The translations under genes were made by a program, and so were the position numbers. Below the pieces are notes generated by a model, which did not search any database, had not been told where the DNA came from, and saw nothing but the letters and a program-made list of their open reading frames with translations. A stretch of 64,000 nt of DNA from contig NZ_JAJSAP010000009.1 of the NCBI RefSeq assembly GCF_021729035.1, positions 82,578 through 146,577 of the forward strand. The letters run 5' to 3'. The DNA is from Microbulbifer sediminum. Lineage in GTDB: Bacteria > Pseudomonadota > Gammaproteobacteria > Pseudomonadales > Cellvibrionaceae. This document shows positions 51,117-61,228 of the stretch, piece after piece (the stretch's first letter is position 1; the number at the start of each line of letters is the position of its first letter).

Positions 51117-52391
51117 TTAGCTTACCGCCATTCCGGTGTGGCCCGAGCCGGGCTGGCTCCTGCTCGCCCGGGCTGCATCGATCAGGTCCATCAGGTGCAT
51201 AGTGTTCCGATGGATATCGAACTCATCCGCCACAAGTTTTCTTGCCGCCCAGATCCGTGTATCGGTTATCTCTGGTCGTTCTTCGATCAACGCATGCATG
51301 GCATCCGCAATCGATTGCGCTTCAGGCTCTGCCACCAGGCCGGTTTGCTGGTCGATCACCAGTTCGGGCACACCGGATACCGACGTGGATATGACGGGAA
51401 CTCCGCTGAGCATGGCTTCCATCAGTACAACCGGGATACCATCCATGTCTCCCGCGCTATCCTTCCTACAGGGCAATACGAGACAATCGAGCTGCCCGAG
51501 CCATTCGCCCACATGGCAATTCTGCATTGCGCCGAGAAAACGGACCTCGGTTTCCAGTCCCGCCGTAACAGCCTGTCGCTGTACCTGTGCCTGCAGCGGG
51601 CCGTCCCCGGCCACGTCGAGACGGAACCGTAAGCCCCGGGCCTTGAGCAATGCACAGGCGTCGACTAACAGGTCCAGGCCTTTCTTTTCGACAATCCTGG
51701 CCAGAAAACCAAAACGGACTGGTTTGTTACGTGGGCTGTGTGGCCGCGGAGCGAATTCCCGGCTATCAACACCACAGCGGACCAGTCGAAGCTTACCTGC
51801 CGCCACCCCCCGCTCCTGCAGCCAGCGGAGATTGAACCTGGATATTGTGGCAAGAAATGCTGCGCGATCCGCCTTCCGGTCGAGTAGATAGCCCCGCTGG
51901 AACAGGTCGTTGGCATGCGCGGTGATCGAGAAAGGAATGCCGGTCAGCATAGATGCATACATTCCGATGTCCGTACTCACGTGGGCAAAGTGTACATGGA
52001 GGTGAGTAACCTTCCTGCGCATCATTTCCCGTGCCAGCACCGGTGCGAGTACCGCACGGTAACACAGGCCCCAGGCGACCCTGGCACCGCCCTCTGCGGA
52101 ACGGGCGTCACCAAGCACTGTTCGTAGCGTCCGCCAGTAGCGCCGCGGGTTGCTGAGCAGTAAGGAGAGATGGCTCCGCACCAGACGCCCGATGCCCTGT
52201 CCGTAAATAAGGAATGTGCGCCCCGCGAGGCTCTCGAGCTTCTCATTTCCGTTCGGCACGGCTGTCGGGTGAATCGAGAAGGGCTCGACCTTAATTCCGG
52301 TTTCCTCCAGAAGGAATATTTCCTTGTAGACAAAGGTACTGGATAGCCCCGGGATCTCCGGTGCAAGGTACGCAATAGGAGCCTCAGGCAT
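51117..52391 (-). CDS. Family 4 glycosyltransferase
   Basis: 424 residues from the ATG at 52391, which overlaps the upstream stop by eight bases; a frame reaching 52631 lies inside the GT2 gene and is not used. GT-B fold: HLHVHFAHVSTDIGMY and ITAHANDLF in the acceptor half, VRFGFLARIVEKKGLDLL and RFLGAMQ in the donor half. The E-x-7-E retaining motif appears as GIPVVLMEAMLSGVPVIST. A nucleotide-sugar donor is expected. Cytoplasmic face of the inner membrane; sugar unknown. Confidence 0.85.
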   Translation of the reverse strand: MPEAPIAYLAPEIPGLSSTFVYKEIFLLEETGIKVEPFSIHPTAVPNGNEKLESLAGRTFLIYGQGIGRLVRSHLSLLLSNPRRYWRTLRTVLGDARSAEGGARVAWGLCYRAVLAPVLAREMMRRKVTHLHVHFAHVSTDIGMYASMLTGIPFSITAHANDLFQRGYLLDRKADRAAFLATISRFNLRWLQERGVAAGKLRLVRCGVDSREFAPRPHSPRNKPVRFGFLARIVEKKGLDLLVDACALLKARGLRFRLDVAGDGPLQAQVQRQAVTAGLETEVRFLGAMQNCHVGEWLGQLDCLVLPCRKDSAGDMDGIPVVLMEAMLSGVPVISTSVSGVPELVIDQQTGLVAEPEAQSIADAMHALIEERPEITDTRIWAARKLVADEFDIHRNTMHLMDLIDAARASRSQPGSGHTGMAVS

Positions 52392-53361
52392 TGGCGGCTG
52401 CCCCGGTAGACGGTTGCGGGTCCTCTGGCCCACGCGTTGATTGCCAGCGCTCTCGCCCCGCAGCCTCGAATTGGTCGATTGCGCGCCGTTTTCCCTGTAT
52501 GAGCGCTGTGTGCTGGAAAGCCCGTAAATAACGGATGAATTCCCGATCATTGATCCTCGGCCTGCCAGCAACCCAGCTGCGCAGGTAACCCCATAGTACT
52601 GCCAGGCTGCCGGCAAACGCCGGGTAATCAAGCACGCGGAAAATTGCCGTGGCGCTCAGGTACAGAAAACCGGTACCCATATAGTACTGGCCATACCCGT
52701 GGCGCATTTTTCCGGTGAGGATGCCCTGCTGGCTGGACCCCATGATCCTCAAGTGAATGAATCGCAGGTCCGGCTCGTCCCAGCTCCTTGCCTTCCACCC
52801 CAGCATCCTCGCCCGGTGGCAATCGATCGCGTCCCACATGACTTCACGGACAATACCCCCGATTTCCCGGAAGCACTGTGTTCGGTAGAACTTCGTCATT
52901 CCGACGGACATCTCATCCCCCCGGCGTTCACTCACCAGTGCTCCATCGCGCAGGTTGTAGGGCTTGCCACTGGCACACCCAAGGCGGGGATCCGCGGCCA
53001 TCTTGGTCAGCAGGGTTTCAAAGTAGCGGCTTGGGAGCTCTAGATCCAGGTCGAGCTTGCAGAGGAAATTGAATTGATCAAGATCGATCAGTTCCAGCCC
53101 GGCATAGAAGGCATCGACCACCCCGGGACCAACATTGCGATAGCCACGGTTATCCCGGCGGTGTACGCGGATAAACTCATACTTTTCCGCATAGCGTGCG
53201 AGGATTTCCGGGGTCCGGTCCGAGGAACCATCATCGACAATTATCCAGAGCGCCGGGGGTAGTGTCTGGTTGATGACACTGTGCAGAGTGTGTTCGAGGT
53301 ATTCCTCTTCATCACGACACGGAGAGATTACAACATACTGTTTGTCTTTTATTGCCAACAT
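52384..53361 (-). CDS. Family 2 glycosyltransferase
   Basis: 325 residues from the ATG at 53361 (longer frames start inside the next gene). GT-A fold: VVISPCRDEEEYLEHTL, IIVDDGSSDRTPEIL and a KLDLDLELP metal-binding segment (DxD-like), then a helical region with a hydrophobic C-terminal segment. Adds one sugar to the lipid-linked repeat unit. Its start lies 5 bases beyond the stop of the WecB-like gene. Confidence 0.85.
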   Translation of the reverse strand: MLAIKDKQYVVISPCRDEEEYLEHTLHSVINQTLPPALWIIVDDGSSDRTPEILARYAEKYEFIRVHRRDNRGYRNVGPGVVDAFYAGLELIDLDQFNFLCKLDLDLELPSRYFETLLTKMAADPRLGCASGKPYNLRDGALVSERRGDEMSVGMTKFYRTQCFREIGGIVREVMWDAIDCHRARMLGWKARSWDEPDLRFIHLRIMGSSQQGILTGKMRHGYGQYYMGTGFLYLSATAIFRVLDYPAFAGSLAVLWGYLRSWVAGRPRINDREFIRYLRAFQHTALIQGKRRAIDQFEAAGRERWQSTRGPEDPQPSTGAAANA

Positions 53362-53366
53362 AAGTA

Positions 53367-54146
53367 TCAGGCCTGATTTCCAGTCGCTGCCAGGGGGTGC
53401 CGGTCTTCTCGCCGGATATTGCGATAGATGGCCCGTAGCGAAAGCAGGTTCTTGAAGTAGCGCGGTGCGAGACGGCGCGGGCTGGTAAGCATCCGGTGCA
53501 GCCACTCCAGCGACAGCCGCTGGAGCCATAGTGGGGCGCGCTGTTGTTGGCCGGACAGGAACAATAGGGATGCCCCTATGCAGAGCGTCACGCCCCGCGA
53601 CTCGGGCACGGCGGCGAGACGATTTGCCAGCAGCTCCTGCTGTGGCGAGCCGAGTGCCAGGAAGATATAGTGAGCCCGCTGGCGCAGGATAAATTGCGTC
53701 AACGTGTTGACCTCGTCCTCCCGGTCAATAAACCCCATGCTGGGATTATGGTGTACCAGATTCAGGTGAGGATACTGGGAGCGTATACGAAGAAACACGC
53801 TCTCCTCGCCACCAATCAGCAGTATCCGGTCGCTCGATGTCAGCACTGTGTCAAACAGTGCTTTTGTCAGCGCGCTGCCCGGAACCACCTCGGGTATGCT
53901 CATACCCTTAAGGCGAAGGAGATGCGCGAGGATACGGCTGTCGCACAGTGAAAGACCGGCCCGGCGATAGATTTCCCTCAGCTGTTCATGGTTAACGCCG
54001 CTGACCAGTCTCTGTAGGTGGTCAATGTTGGGTGTCACTACAAATTTATTGGGCAGTTGCCGACTCATCGACCGGATGCTTTCAAGTGCCGATGACATGG
54101 TTATGCGGTCTATATTACAGATGCCAATGCTGCGCTGCTGGCTCAT
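53367..54146 (-). CDS. WecB/TagA/CpsF family glycosyltransferase (GT26)
   Basis: 259 residues, full length. Opens with GICNIDRITM, then NKFVVTPNIDHLQ (the catalytic T-x-N-x-D/E pattern), LCDSRILAHLLRLKG and PEVVPGSALTKALF. RILLIGG and IFLALGSPQQELLAN complete the family signature. Members transfer ManNAcA or similar sugars from UDP to a lipid-linked acceptor. Probably adds the second or a later sugar of the repeat unit. It is followed, after 27 bases, by the GT2 gene upstream in the operon. Confidence 0.9.
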   Translation of the reverse strand: MSQQRSIGICNIDRITMSSALESIRSMSRQLPNKFVVTPNIDHLQRLVSGVNHEQLREIYRRAGLSLCDSRILAHLLRLKGMSIPEVVPGSALTKALFDTVLTSSDRILLIGGEESVFLRIRSQYPHLNLVHHNPSMGFIDREDEVNTLTQFILRQRAHYIFLALGSPQQELLANRLAAVPESRGVTLCIGASLLFLSGQQQRAPLWLQRLSLEWLHRMLTSPRRLAPRYFKNLLSLRAIYRNIRREDRHPLAATGNQA

Positions 54147-54173
54147 GCTGGGGACTCCCTTCCCGCGAATATG

Positions 54174-55187
54174 CTATTTATACTCGATCAGCTCCATTGC
54201 TTTATGTCGCCGCCGGCTTGTGTGGAACTCGATAACACCAGCCATTTGGGCAAACTTTCCCACGACGACGGAAAGTGCGTAGAGCCATGACGCACGCCTG
54301 CTTTCTTTTTTCCCCTCTGCTCGCCGACCACGATATACACGGATAGCCAGTAGTGCATAGGCCAGTGGTAACATGGGCAGGACTGCGGGGCCGATAAACA
54401 GGCTCAATACCAGCAGCGCAGTCGGCAACGCAGCGCCATAAACAACAATACTGCGGACTTCCCGCTGGCGGAATCCGGAGCCATCACCGGCATGCAGAAA
54501 TGCGCCGTGCGCGTAGGCGTGGCCGGCACGTTTAGCCCGCAACCAGAACTGGCTAAAGCGGGAGATATCCGCATCATGGAGAGTCATTGCATACGGCAGG
54601 CGCTGTATTTTCCAGCCCGCGGCACGAATCCGGTAACACAGCTCCGGCTCCTCACCGGCAATCATTTCACTGTTAAAGCCCTCCACAGACCGGAAAGCCT
54701 CCACGCGAACCATAAAGTCACCACCGCTTGAGGCCGCCTCCCCTACCGGGGTGTCCCACTCCATGTCGCAGAGCTGGTTATATATCGAAGCTTCCGGTCG
54801 AATTTCACGGCGACGGCCACAGACAATCGCTAACCCGGGCTTTTCGTCCATTTCAGCGGATGCCCGTTCCAGCCAGCCAGGATCAAGCACACAGTCACCG
54901 TCGACAAACTGGATCCTGGAGAGGTCGGGATAGCGGTCCAGTAACCGCGCGGCGCCCTCGTTACGGGCACGGGCGGCGGTGAATGGCCGATCCGGGCTGA
55001 GGCGCACCACTGACTCAACCAGTTTTCCTGCCAGCTCTGCGCTGCCGTCACTGGAGCCCGAATCCACATAGACCACCGGGAGGCCGGTCGCACACAGGGA
55101 TTCCAGGCAGGAGGACAATCGCGCACCTTCATTCCTGCCAATAGCGACAATACCCAGTGAGGGCGTGCCATGGTTTTCAGCTGGCAT
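54174..55187 (-). CDS. Family 2 glycosyltransferase with C-terminal membrane segments
   Basis: 337 residues. GT-A motifs LGIVAIGRNEGARLSSCL, VVYVDSGSSDGSAELA and RIQFVDGDCVLDPGWL (the DxD metal site in VDGDC), EEPELCYRIRAAGW (E-x-x-x-C-x-R type acceptor loop). Two or three hydrophobic segments near the C-terminus (about 255-285, 310-325) anchor it. Overlaps the 2-oxoglutarate oxygenase gene by 11 bases, showing tight coupling. Confidence 0.85.
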   Translation of the reverse strand: MPAENHGTPSLGIVAIGRNEGARLSSCLESLCATGLPVVYVDSGSSDGSAELAGKLVESVVRLSPDRPFTAARARNEGAARLLDRYPDLSRIQFVDGDCVLDPGWLERASAEMDEKPGLAIVCGRRREIRPEASIYNQLCDMEWDTPVGEAASSGGDFMVRVEAFRSVEGFNSEMIAGEEPELCYRIRAAGWKIQRLPYAMTLHDADISRFSQFWLRAKRAGHAYAHGAFLHAGDGSGFRQREVRSIVVYGAALPTALLVLSLFIGPAVLPMLPLAYALLAIRVYRGRRAEGKKESRRASWLYALSVVVGKFAQMAGVIEFHTSRRRHKAMELIEYK

Positions 55188-56013
55188 GCGTCACCTGCCC
55201 ACGGCCTATTCCCAGCCTTTTGGCCATGGCCCGGCGAACCCTGGCCACCAGCCCCCGTGGCTGTCCTGACAATTCCTCTTCCCGACCGTCCGGGCGCAGG
55301 AAAATAGTGCTGTGTAACGCTTTTTTCTGCTCACCCCGGTCACCGGCGGTATAGTAGTAAAGAGCCAACGAAACCCGGTGTCTATCCTCCGGGCAATTCA
55401 GCGGATGTGGATGGCCGTGGTAGCTTTTGGAAGTGGTCGAGAAAATTGCCATCCGATTGAATAAAGGTGGTATAGATTTTTTGCAGGCTTTTTCCTTCGC
55501 ACACCACAACTCAAAATCCCCACCCCAGTCTTCCTGCCAGTCTTTGTTCAGGTAAATAAGTACGTTGATACGGCGATAGACATTCATCCGCCGATGTCCG
55601 TTGAAGTCCACGTGTACGCCAAGCTTCCCGCCGCGGGGTATTTTATGTAACCCGGCACCGTGCAGGTATGGGTCGGGGATCAGGCCCTGGATACCGGTCA
55701 GTTGCTCCAGGAATTCCAGAAATGGCGCTGAGTTCAGGGTATGGATCAAGTTTCGGGTAACTGGCCCCATGCTGAGATCCGAACTCATCTGCAATTTTTT
55801 TTCATACTTTGAATTGAACTCACGCCAATATTTCTTACCCCGCTCGAATTCATCGAGGACGGCGTCGAGTAGTTCCGGGGAGAAAACGCCGTCATACACA
55901 CCATGGGCAAACGGCCGGGCATTGCGATAGGCTTCGGCATTTTCCTGTACGAGTGCCTTCAGGCGCTCGCTGGGAAGGTAGTCCCGGTAAGTAAATTCCT
56001 TCATACTTTTCAT
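55177..56013 (-). CDS. 2-oxoglutarate/Fe(II) oxygenase
   Basis: 278 residues, prolyl-4-hydroxylase-like (2OG-FeII_Oxy_3) fold. Iron ligands HVD (His134, Asp136) and the distal His in SKSYHGHPHPL (199-203), with Arg213 in EDRHRVSLALYYY as 2-oxoglutarate binder. It is the first gene of the six-gene minus-strand sugar operon. Relatives in polysaccharide clusters hydroxylate sugars or attached groups; a substrate cannot be named. The ATG is at 56013, with a second in-frame ATG three codons in. Confidence 0.85.
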   Translation of the reverse strand: MKSMKEFTYRDYLPSERLKALVQENAEAYRNARPFAHGVYDGVFSPELLDAVLDEFERGKKYWREFNSKYEKKLQMSSDLSMGPVTRNLIHTLNSAPFLEFLEQLTGIQGLIPDPYLHGAGLHKIPRGGKLGVHVDFNGHRRMNVYRRINVLIYLNKDWQEDWGGDFELWCAKEKACKKSIPPLFNRMAIFSTTSKSYHGHPHPLNCPEDRHRVSLALYYYTAGDRGEQKKALHSTIFLRPDGREEELSGQPRGLVARVRRAMAKRLGIGRGQVTHAS

Positions 56014-57576
56014 TTCGTATTTGATCTAAAGGGGCAAAGACGGACTTTTCGATGGGCAGCCGGGGTGGTTGGCTGGAATATGCTGCGGACAGGTGTCGCG
56101 GCAATGCAGGATATCCCAGGCCATACCCATACCCGTGGGAACGAAATGCAAAGCGCCTTTACCGGACACAGGGAAAGTCGTCGAGCCGGGGACGCAGACC
56201 TGCCCAGGAGCCAGAAAAGTCGCTGGAAAGAGGAAATGGCAGATACCTGCACGCCAGACGGGTACAGTGAAGTAATGGAGATCATGTTGTCGCGCTCCCT
56301 GCGCAGCTTTCCAGTGGCTTTCCTTTAGCGCACCGGTGGGTTTCCCCAATCGCACCCCAGCTGATCAGCGACATTACCAAGGGCAATGCCAGCAGGTGTG
56401 GTCTTTAAAATCGGGCGGCCGATTTTCCGCAAGAACGGATCGGGGGGCTACTGTACCAATTTAAGGGTTAGCAGGAGCCTCTCGCGGGCAGCTTGCCCGG
56501 CATTACCGAAACCTGCTCCATTGTCGCTGCACCGACCTGGCAGCTTCCGGACGTCCCGCCACGAGCAATCCTGTTCTTGCTTTCGCTTGTTGTATCGCTT
56601 TTTTACGAGCAGACAGGTTAGTAATGAGTACGTCGCAACCCGAAGTAAGGCTGTGGAAATTTCTACCCCTACCAGTGCCTCTGATTATTGATAAATTTTT
56701 TTTCACTGTAAATGGGCGGGGGAAACAATGAACCACGTATAAGTGTCTTTGCCGTCGTGACTGGTACAAAACCGCTTATTTAGTGTTATTAACTGGCTCG
56801 ATCGTGTTAACTTAAATAAGTCAACTGACAGGGCCCGACCGCCAATAGCCTGGATCGGCATTGAGCGGTTCATTTCAGTTCCACCAGCCTGGCATCCATC
56901 AGCCCTGGCACCCGCTCGGTGAGCCCGGGCTGGGCGCGACAGGACGCATAATGTCCGTACCGCGCTTCCTGTCCGCATCAATGGTTGATTGCCCGGTACG
57001 CAGGCGGCTCAGCAAGTCCCGATGTGCCTCGTCGTCGAGGATCCGGGCCAGGCGTCCGACGATATTCTTCCGCGCTGATTCCCCGACCAGGCGATCCGGC
57101 TGTGCGGCCAAAGAGGCGGCGCACTATAGCTTCGAGCCCCGTAGCCACCGCCCTGCTGTATCTGCCGCCCGGTGATTTCCGCCGGTACTGCGGCACTCCC
57201 CGGGCTGCCCGGTGTAGGGGATGAACTGCCACCATCAGGTGCGGGAACCCGGGAAAGGCCCGGCAGCTGAACCGCGGGCGCCTGGCGGGTCTCTTATAAA
57301 GGAGGGGACGCCTGCACCGATCAGGTGCACCAGGGATCACCTTGTTGCGCATGCAGAATGACGTTTTGGCCCCGGGGAGACTTCTACTTTGATGAAGTAA
57401 CCGGGCGCCTCTCCGGGCCGGAACCGTAGCCCTGGCCATCACCGCCAGGGCAAAAGGGGTTCCCCAAAGCGCTGCAGCTTGTAAAATCTGCCGCCCACCG
57501 GCCGCCGCCGGCCGTTTGTGTACCCCTGGTTCCGAGGTTCCCCAGGACCCATCCGAACCCGACAACTGGAAAACTT
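56014..57576. other. 1.5-kb gap with a structured leader before the antiporter gene
   Basis: No gene is supported in 1563 bases. A minus-strand frame at 56899-57111 (70 residues, amphipathic, beginning MAAQPDRLVGESARKN) is the least unlikely but lacks a ribosome binding site. In the last 140 bases a perfect stem GCCCTGG/CCAGGGC (57429-57451) and a nearby GGGG...CCCC pairing (57456-57465) suggest a structured 5' leader of the antiporter. A TGCACC/GGTGCA stem lies near 57313-57329. It does not fit the yybP-ykoY or other riboswitch consensus I know. Confidence 0.4.
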
Positions 57577-58560
57577 ATGTTGCTTGCCCTGATCGCCATC
57601 GTCGCTGGATTTGCTTTACTGGTCTGGAGTGCCGACCGCTTCGTCGAGGGTGCAGCCGCAACCGCCCAGCATGCCGGCATGCCGCCATTGCTGATCGGCA
57701 TGGTGATCGTTGGCTTCGGCACCTCGGCGCCGGAAATGGTGGTCTCCGCGATGGCAGCCCTGGACGGCAGCCCCGGGCTGGCGCTGGGCAATGCCTACGG
57801 CTCCAATATTGCCAATACCGGCCTGATCCTGGGCCTGACCGCGCTGATGATACCGCTGGCGGTTCACTCCAAGATCGTCCGCAAGGAGCTCCCGCTGTTG
57901 CTTGCCATCAGCTGCCTGACCGGAGCATTCCTCTGGGACGGCGGCCTGGCGCGCTGGGAGGCAGGGATACTGCTGGCCGGCTTCTTCGGCCTCATCGGGT
58001 GGTCCATTTTTTCCGCCCTGCGGGGCAAGGGCGACAAGCTCGAGGGCGAGATGGAGAGCGAGCTGGAGGTGCATGCCATGCCTCTTGGCCGCGCCATTTT
58101 CTGGGTGGTGGCGGGCCTGGTGCTGCTGATCATCAGCTCGCGGGTCCTGGTCTGGGGGGCGGTCACGATTGCCGAATCGCTGGGCGTCAGCGACCTGATC
58201 ATCGGCCTGACGATCGTCGCGCTGGGCACCTCCCTGCCGGAGCTCGCAGCCACCGTGGTAGCGGCGCGCAAGGGCGAGCACGATATCGCCATCGGTAACG
58301 TCGTGGGCTCCAATATGTTCAACCTGCTGGCGGTGGTGGGGATCGCCGGCGTGATTGCGCCCATGTCGGACGTGCCGGCGGAGGTGCTGTCGCGCGACTG
58401 GCCGATGGTGGTGGGATTGACTGTGGCGCTGTTTGTGTTCGGCTACGGTTTCCGCGGCCAGGGCCGCATTAACCGCCTCGAGGGTGCCGGCCTGCTGCTG
58501 GCCTATATCGTCTACAACGCCTACCTGGCGATGACCATTACCCGCGCCGCGGGCATGTGA
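57577..58560 (+). CDS. Calcium/sodium antiporter (YrbG-like)
   Basis: 327 residues, with ten membrane helices in two inverted repeats. Each repeat carries the ion-binding alpha motif: VGFGTSAPEMVVSA with LGNAYGSNIANT, and VALGTSLPELAATV with IGNVVGSNMFNLL (acidic residues in SAPE and SLPE, Asn in GSN). It exchanges Na+ for Ca2+ across the inner membrane. Single-gene unit on the plus strand, followed by the convergent cbpM gene 9 bases away. A structured leader precedes it (see previous entry). Confidence 0.9.
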   Translation: MLLALIAIVAGFALLVWSADRFVEGAAATAQHAGMPPLLIGMVIVGFGTSAPEMVVSAMAALDGSPGLALGNAYGSNIANTGLILGLTALMIPLAVHSKIVRKELPLLLAISCLTGAFLWDGGLARWEAGILLAGFFGLIGWSIFSALRGKGDKLEGEMESELEVHAMPLGRAIFWVVAGLVLLIISSRVLVWGAVTIAESLGVSDLIIGLTIVALGTSLPELAATVVAARKGEHDIAIGNVVGSNMFNLLAVVGIAGVIAPMSDVPAEVLSRDWPMVVGLTVALFVFGYGFRGQGRINRLEGAGLLLAYIVYNAYLAMTITRAAGM

Positions 58561-58569
58561 GCCCCGGCA

Positions 58570-58905
58570 CTACCGGCGGCCCCGCTCCCGCTCCAGGCGC
58601 GCCAGCCGCGCCTGGAGCCGCTCGACTTCTTCCAGCAGCTCCAGCGCCAGGGCCGCGCCGGCGAGGTTGAGCCCCAGGTCCCGCTCGAGACTGTACACCC
58701 GGCGAACCTTCCTGACGCAGATACCACTGAAGCGCCAGCGGGTGCGGCTACGACCGCGCGGTTCAATCACTCCCTCTTCCACCAGCGCCAGCACTTCCTC
58801 GGCGGCAATATCGCAGGCGCGGCAGAGTTCTCCCAGGGTCAGCTCACTCTCCTCATCCAGGATGGCGCCGCTGATTTCCTCCCGTTGGCCCGGTTTCATA
58901 GCCAC
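58570..58905 (-). CDS. cbpM: Chaperone modulatory protein CbpM
   Basis: 111 residues. MerR-like helix-turn-helix opening (LTLGELCRACDIAAEEVLALVEEGVIEPRG) with the WRFSGICVRKVRRVYSLERDLGLNLAGAALALELLEE core of CbpM. It binds the J domain of CbpA and blocks its co-chaperone and DNA-binding functions. Encoded 10 bases downstream of cbpA, as in most gammaproteobacteria, in one operon. Confidence 0.9.
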   Translation of the reverse strand: MAMKPGQREEISGAILDEESELTLGELCRACDIAAEEVLALVEEGVIEPRGRSRTRWRFSGICVRKVRRVYSLERDLGLNLAGAALALELLEEVERLQARLARLERERGRR

Positions 58906-58915
58906 TCTCCTCTAC

Positions 58916-59869
58916 TCAGCTGCCCAGCCCACTGCGGGGATCGAAAGTGAAGGCCTGGCTGAACGCGCGATAGGCCTCTTTTTCCGCCTCTGTCCCGGCC
59001 GGCGGTGCCACCACCTGCAATACCACGAACATGTCGCCCGGCGTCTTGGCGGGTATGCCGCGGCCTTTCAGGCGCAGCCTGCTGCCATTGCCACTGTCGG
59101 CGGGGATGGTCAGGTTGATGGCACCTTCCGGTGTGGGCACCTTGACCTTGGCACCCAGGGCTGCCTCCCAGGGCGCCACCGGCAGGTTCAGGTAGACGGT
59201 CGTACCCTCGACCGAATACAGCGGATGCGGATTGAAGGCGATTTCCAGGTACAGGTCGCCGGGCTTGCCTTCGCCGAAGCCGGGCTCGCCCTGCCCCGCC
59301 AGGCGGATTTGCTGGCCCTCGGTCACGCCTTTGGGGATCTTTACATTGAGCTTGCGCTCCTTGAGCTGTGGCCGCCCGTCGGGCCCCAGCTCGGAATGCT
59401 TGAGGGCAATCTGCCGGGTGCCGCCGTGATAGCTGTCCTCCAGGTCAACGGCAATCTTCGCGTAGGTATTCTCACCGTGCGCATGGTAGTGGCGCTGGCG
59501 GGCGCCCCCGAAGCCATGGCTGAAGCCGCCGCGACCAAACAGGCTCTCGAAGAAATCGCTGAACACCTCCGGATCGGCCGCGGTATACCCCCCGCCGTGG
59601 AACTCGAAGCCCTCATCCCAGTTGGGTGGCGGGCGGAACTCCTGGCCGGCATGGTAGCCACTGCCGAGCTGGTCATAGGCGGCGCGCTTCTCCGGGTCTT
59701 TCAGAACCTCGTAGGCTTCGCCCACTTCCTTGAAGCGATCCTCGGCGCCGGCCTCCTTGCTGATATCCGGATGGTATTTGCGCGCCAGCTTGCGATAGGC
59801 GCGCTTGATCTCGTCCTGGCTGGCATCGCGCTCAAGACCGAGGATCTGGTAGTAGTCCTTGTATTCCAT
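58916..59869 (-). CDS. cbpA: Curved-DNA-binding protein / DnaJ-like co-chaperone CbpA
   Basis: 317 residues, the usual length. J domain [20 protein letters not shown] with the HPD motif (33-35) that stimulates DnaK, a short Gly/Phe region ([27 protein letters not shown]) and two C-terminal beta domains ([25 protein letters not shown]). No zinc fingers, which separates it from DnaJ. Nucleoid-associated co-chaperone made in slow growth or stress. First gene of cbpA-cbpM. Confidence 0.95.
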   Translation of the reverse strand: MEYKDYYQILGLERDASQDEIKRAYRKLARKYHPDISKEAGAEDRFKEVGEAYEVLKDPEKRAAYDQLGSGYHAGQEFRPPPNWDEGFEFHGGGYTAADPEVFSDFFESLFGRGGFSHGFGGARQRHYHAHGENTYAKIAVDLEDSYHGGTRQIALKHSELGPDGRPQLKERKLNVKIPKGVTEGQQIRLAGQGEPGFGEGKPGDLYLEIAFNPHPLYSVEGTTVYLNLPVAPWEAALGAKVKVPTPEGAINLTIPADSGNGSRLRLKGRGIPAKTPGDMFVVLQVVAPPAGTEAEKEAYRAFSQAFTFDPRSGLGS

Positions 59870-59992
59870 GACGCTCCGGAGTCCTACTGAATCCGTCGCC
59901 CGGTGTTCCCAGTCGCAACCGGGCGCTGGTATGCCGGGCCGGGGATTTTTATAGTAGCGGCTTTCCCTAACTCTACAACAAGGGTTTCCTTC

Positions 59993-61027
59993 ATGCTGCG
60001 GCTTCTCTCGATCACAGCCCTGCTGCTGTCAGGCTGGGTGACGGCAATTGCATCTCCCCGCGCCGCCGCGGCTGCATCAGTCACCGTGCATGAGGATATC
60101 CTGTGGGCCGAGCCCGGCGGCGTGCCGCTGACCCTGGATATCTATGTGCCATCCACGGCGCGCGCGAGCTATCCGGTGGTAGTCATATACCACGGCGGCG
60201 GCTGGCTGTTGAATGACAACAGCATCATGGATTCCGCCGCCCGCTACCTGGCGGAAGAGGGGGAATTTGTGGTGGCCAATATGAACTACCGGCTGCTGGG
60301 AGATAATGGCAACACCACCCGCATGAACGAAATCATCGAGGATGCCCTCGGCGGCCTGCTCTGGGTAAAGGCACATATCGAAGACTATGGCGGAGATCCC
60401 CGGCGCGTGGCAGTCACAGGCGACAGCGCCGGAGCTCACCTTGCCGCCATGATACTGATGGCCGGACAGAACCTGAGCGGTGCCGGTTTCGGCGCGGGCA
60501 AGCCCGGCTTCGACCCCACTTATTTGCCCGACGGGAAAACGGTCGGACAGGTGCAGGAGGAAGACGGGCTGGCGGTACAGGCGGCGGTGCTGAGCTATGG
60601 TGCCTTCGACCTGTACCGGGAAGCGCTCGACGGCTTCGAGACCAGCAGCAATGGTTTCTGGGAGTGGTCCAGCACGGCCCCGCGCAGTATTTTTGGCGGC
60701 GATGTCACGCCGAGCGGGCATCCGGAGCTCTACCGGGCTGTGTCACCGATTTACCTGGTTCCGCCAGCCACCGAGCGCAGGCTGCCGCCAACCTTTGTAC
60801 ACGTGGGCAGCGAGGACCGCGTCACGCCACCGGCAGCGATCCAGAAATTCGTGGACAGGATGCGCGCGGCGGGCCAGCCCATCGAGTTCAGGATCTATGA
60901 CGGCAAGCGCCACGCTTTCCTCGACTCGGGTTGCAATGAATACCTGGGGAACTGTTTTGACAAGGATGCGCCGGACACGCTGGACGATATAATCGCATTT
61001 TTGAGGGAGCATCTTCGCTCCACTTGA
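59993..61027 (+). CDS. Exported alpha/beta hydrolase (esterase)
   Basis: About 344 residues from the ATG at 59993 (AAGGG ten bases upstream), giving a signal peptide [17 protein letters not shown]. Hormone-sensitive-lipase-like carboxylesterase: oxyanion motif YHGGGW (66-71), nucleophile GDSAGAHL, Asp in SEDRVTPP and His in GKRHAFLD. The domain order matches the family. Substrate unknown; periplasmic or extracellular. It is the last backbone gene before the integron cassette array; the next attC begins 61 bases after its stop. Confidence 0.85.
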   Translation: MLRLLSITALLLSGWVTAIASPRAAAAASVTVHEDILWAEPGGVPLTLDIYVPSTARASYPVVVIYHGGGWLLNDNSIMDSAARYLAEEGEFVVANMNYRLLGDNGNTTRMNEIIEDALGGLLWVKAHIEDYGGDPRRVAVTGDSAGAHLAAMILMAGQNLSGAGFGAGKPGFDPTYLPDGKTVGQVQEEDGLAVQAAVLSYGAFDLYREALDGFETSSNGFWEWSSTAPRSIFGGDVTPSGHPELYRAVSPIYLVPPATERRLPPTFVHVGSEDRVTPPAAIQKFVDRMRAAGQPIEFRIYDGKRHAFLDSGCNEYLGNCFDKDAPDTLDDIIAFLREHLRST

Positions 61028-61087
61028 TCCGGGGTCCAGTCCAGTTTCTGCGACCGGTGGTGTCTACTAAACGTGGGTAAGTCTTGC

Positions 61088-61223
61088 ACTTAACGCCGCC
61101 GGCAGGGGCAGCTTACCTTGTGCACGTTTTGTGCAAACATGGGAGCGTAGCGACCCGCGCAAAAGGTGCACAGGATAAGACGTCCCGCGAAGGGCCGTAG
61201 CATACTGCCTAGATTTGTTACAC
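61088..61223 (-). other. attC site 1 (distal end of array), 136 bp
   Basis: Canonical outer boxes: GTGTAAC (61217-61223 reads GTTACAC on plus) and ACTTAAC (61088-61094), which reads GTTAAGT on the minus strand, fitting GTTRRRY exactly. The inside is GC-rich and self-complementary, and its middle (GTGCAAACATGGGAGCG) closely matches attC 2. It directly follows the stop of the frameshifted cassette at 61229. Confidence 0.75.
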
Positions 61224-61228
61224 ATCTG

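Noticed and set aside
56899..57111. A 70-codon minus-strand frame in the 1.5-kb gap
   Set aside because: Amphipathic and not absurd, but no ribosome binding site or relatives recognised.
57350..57576. yybP-ykoY or cobalamin riboswitch before the antiporter gene
   Set aside because: Stems exist, but the conserved sequence blocks of these riboswitches are not present.
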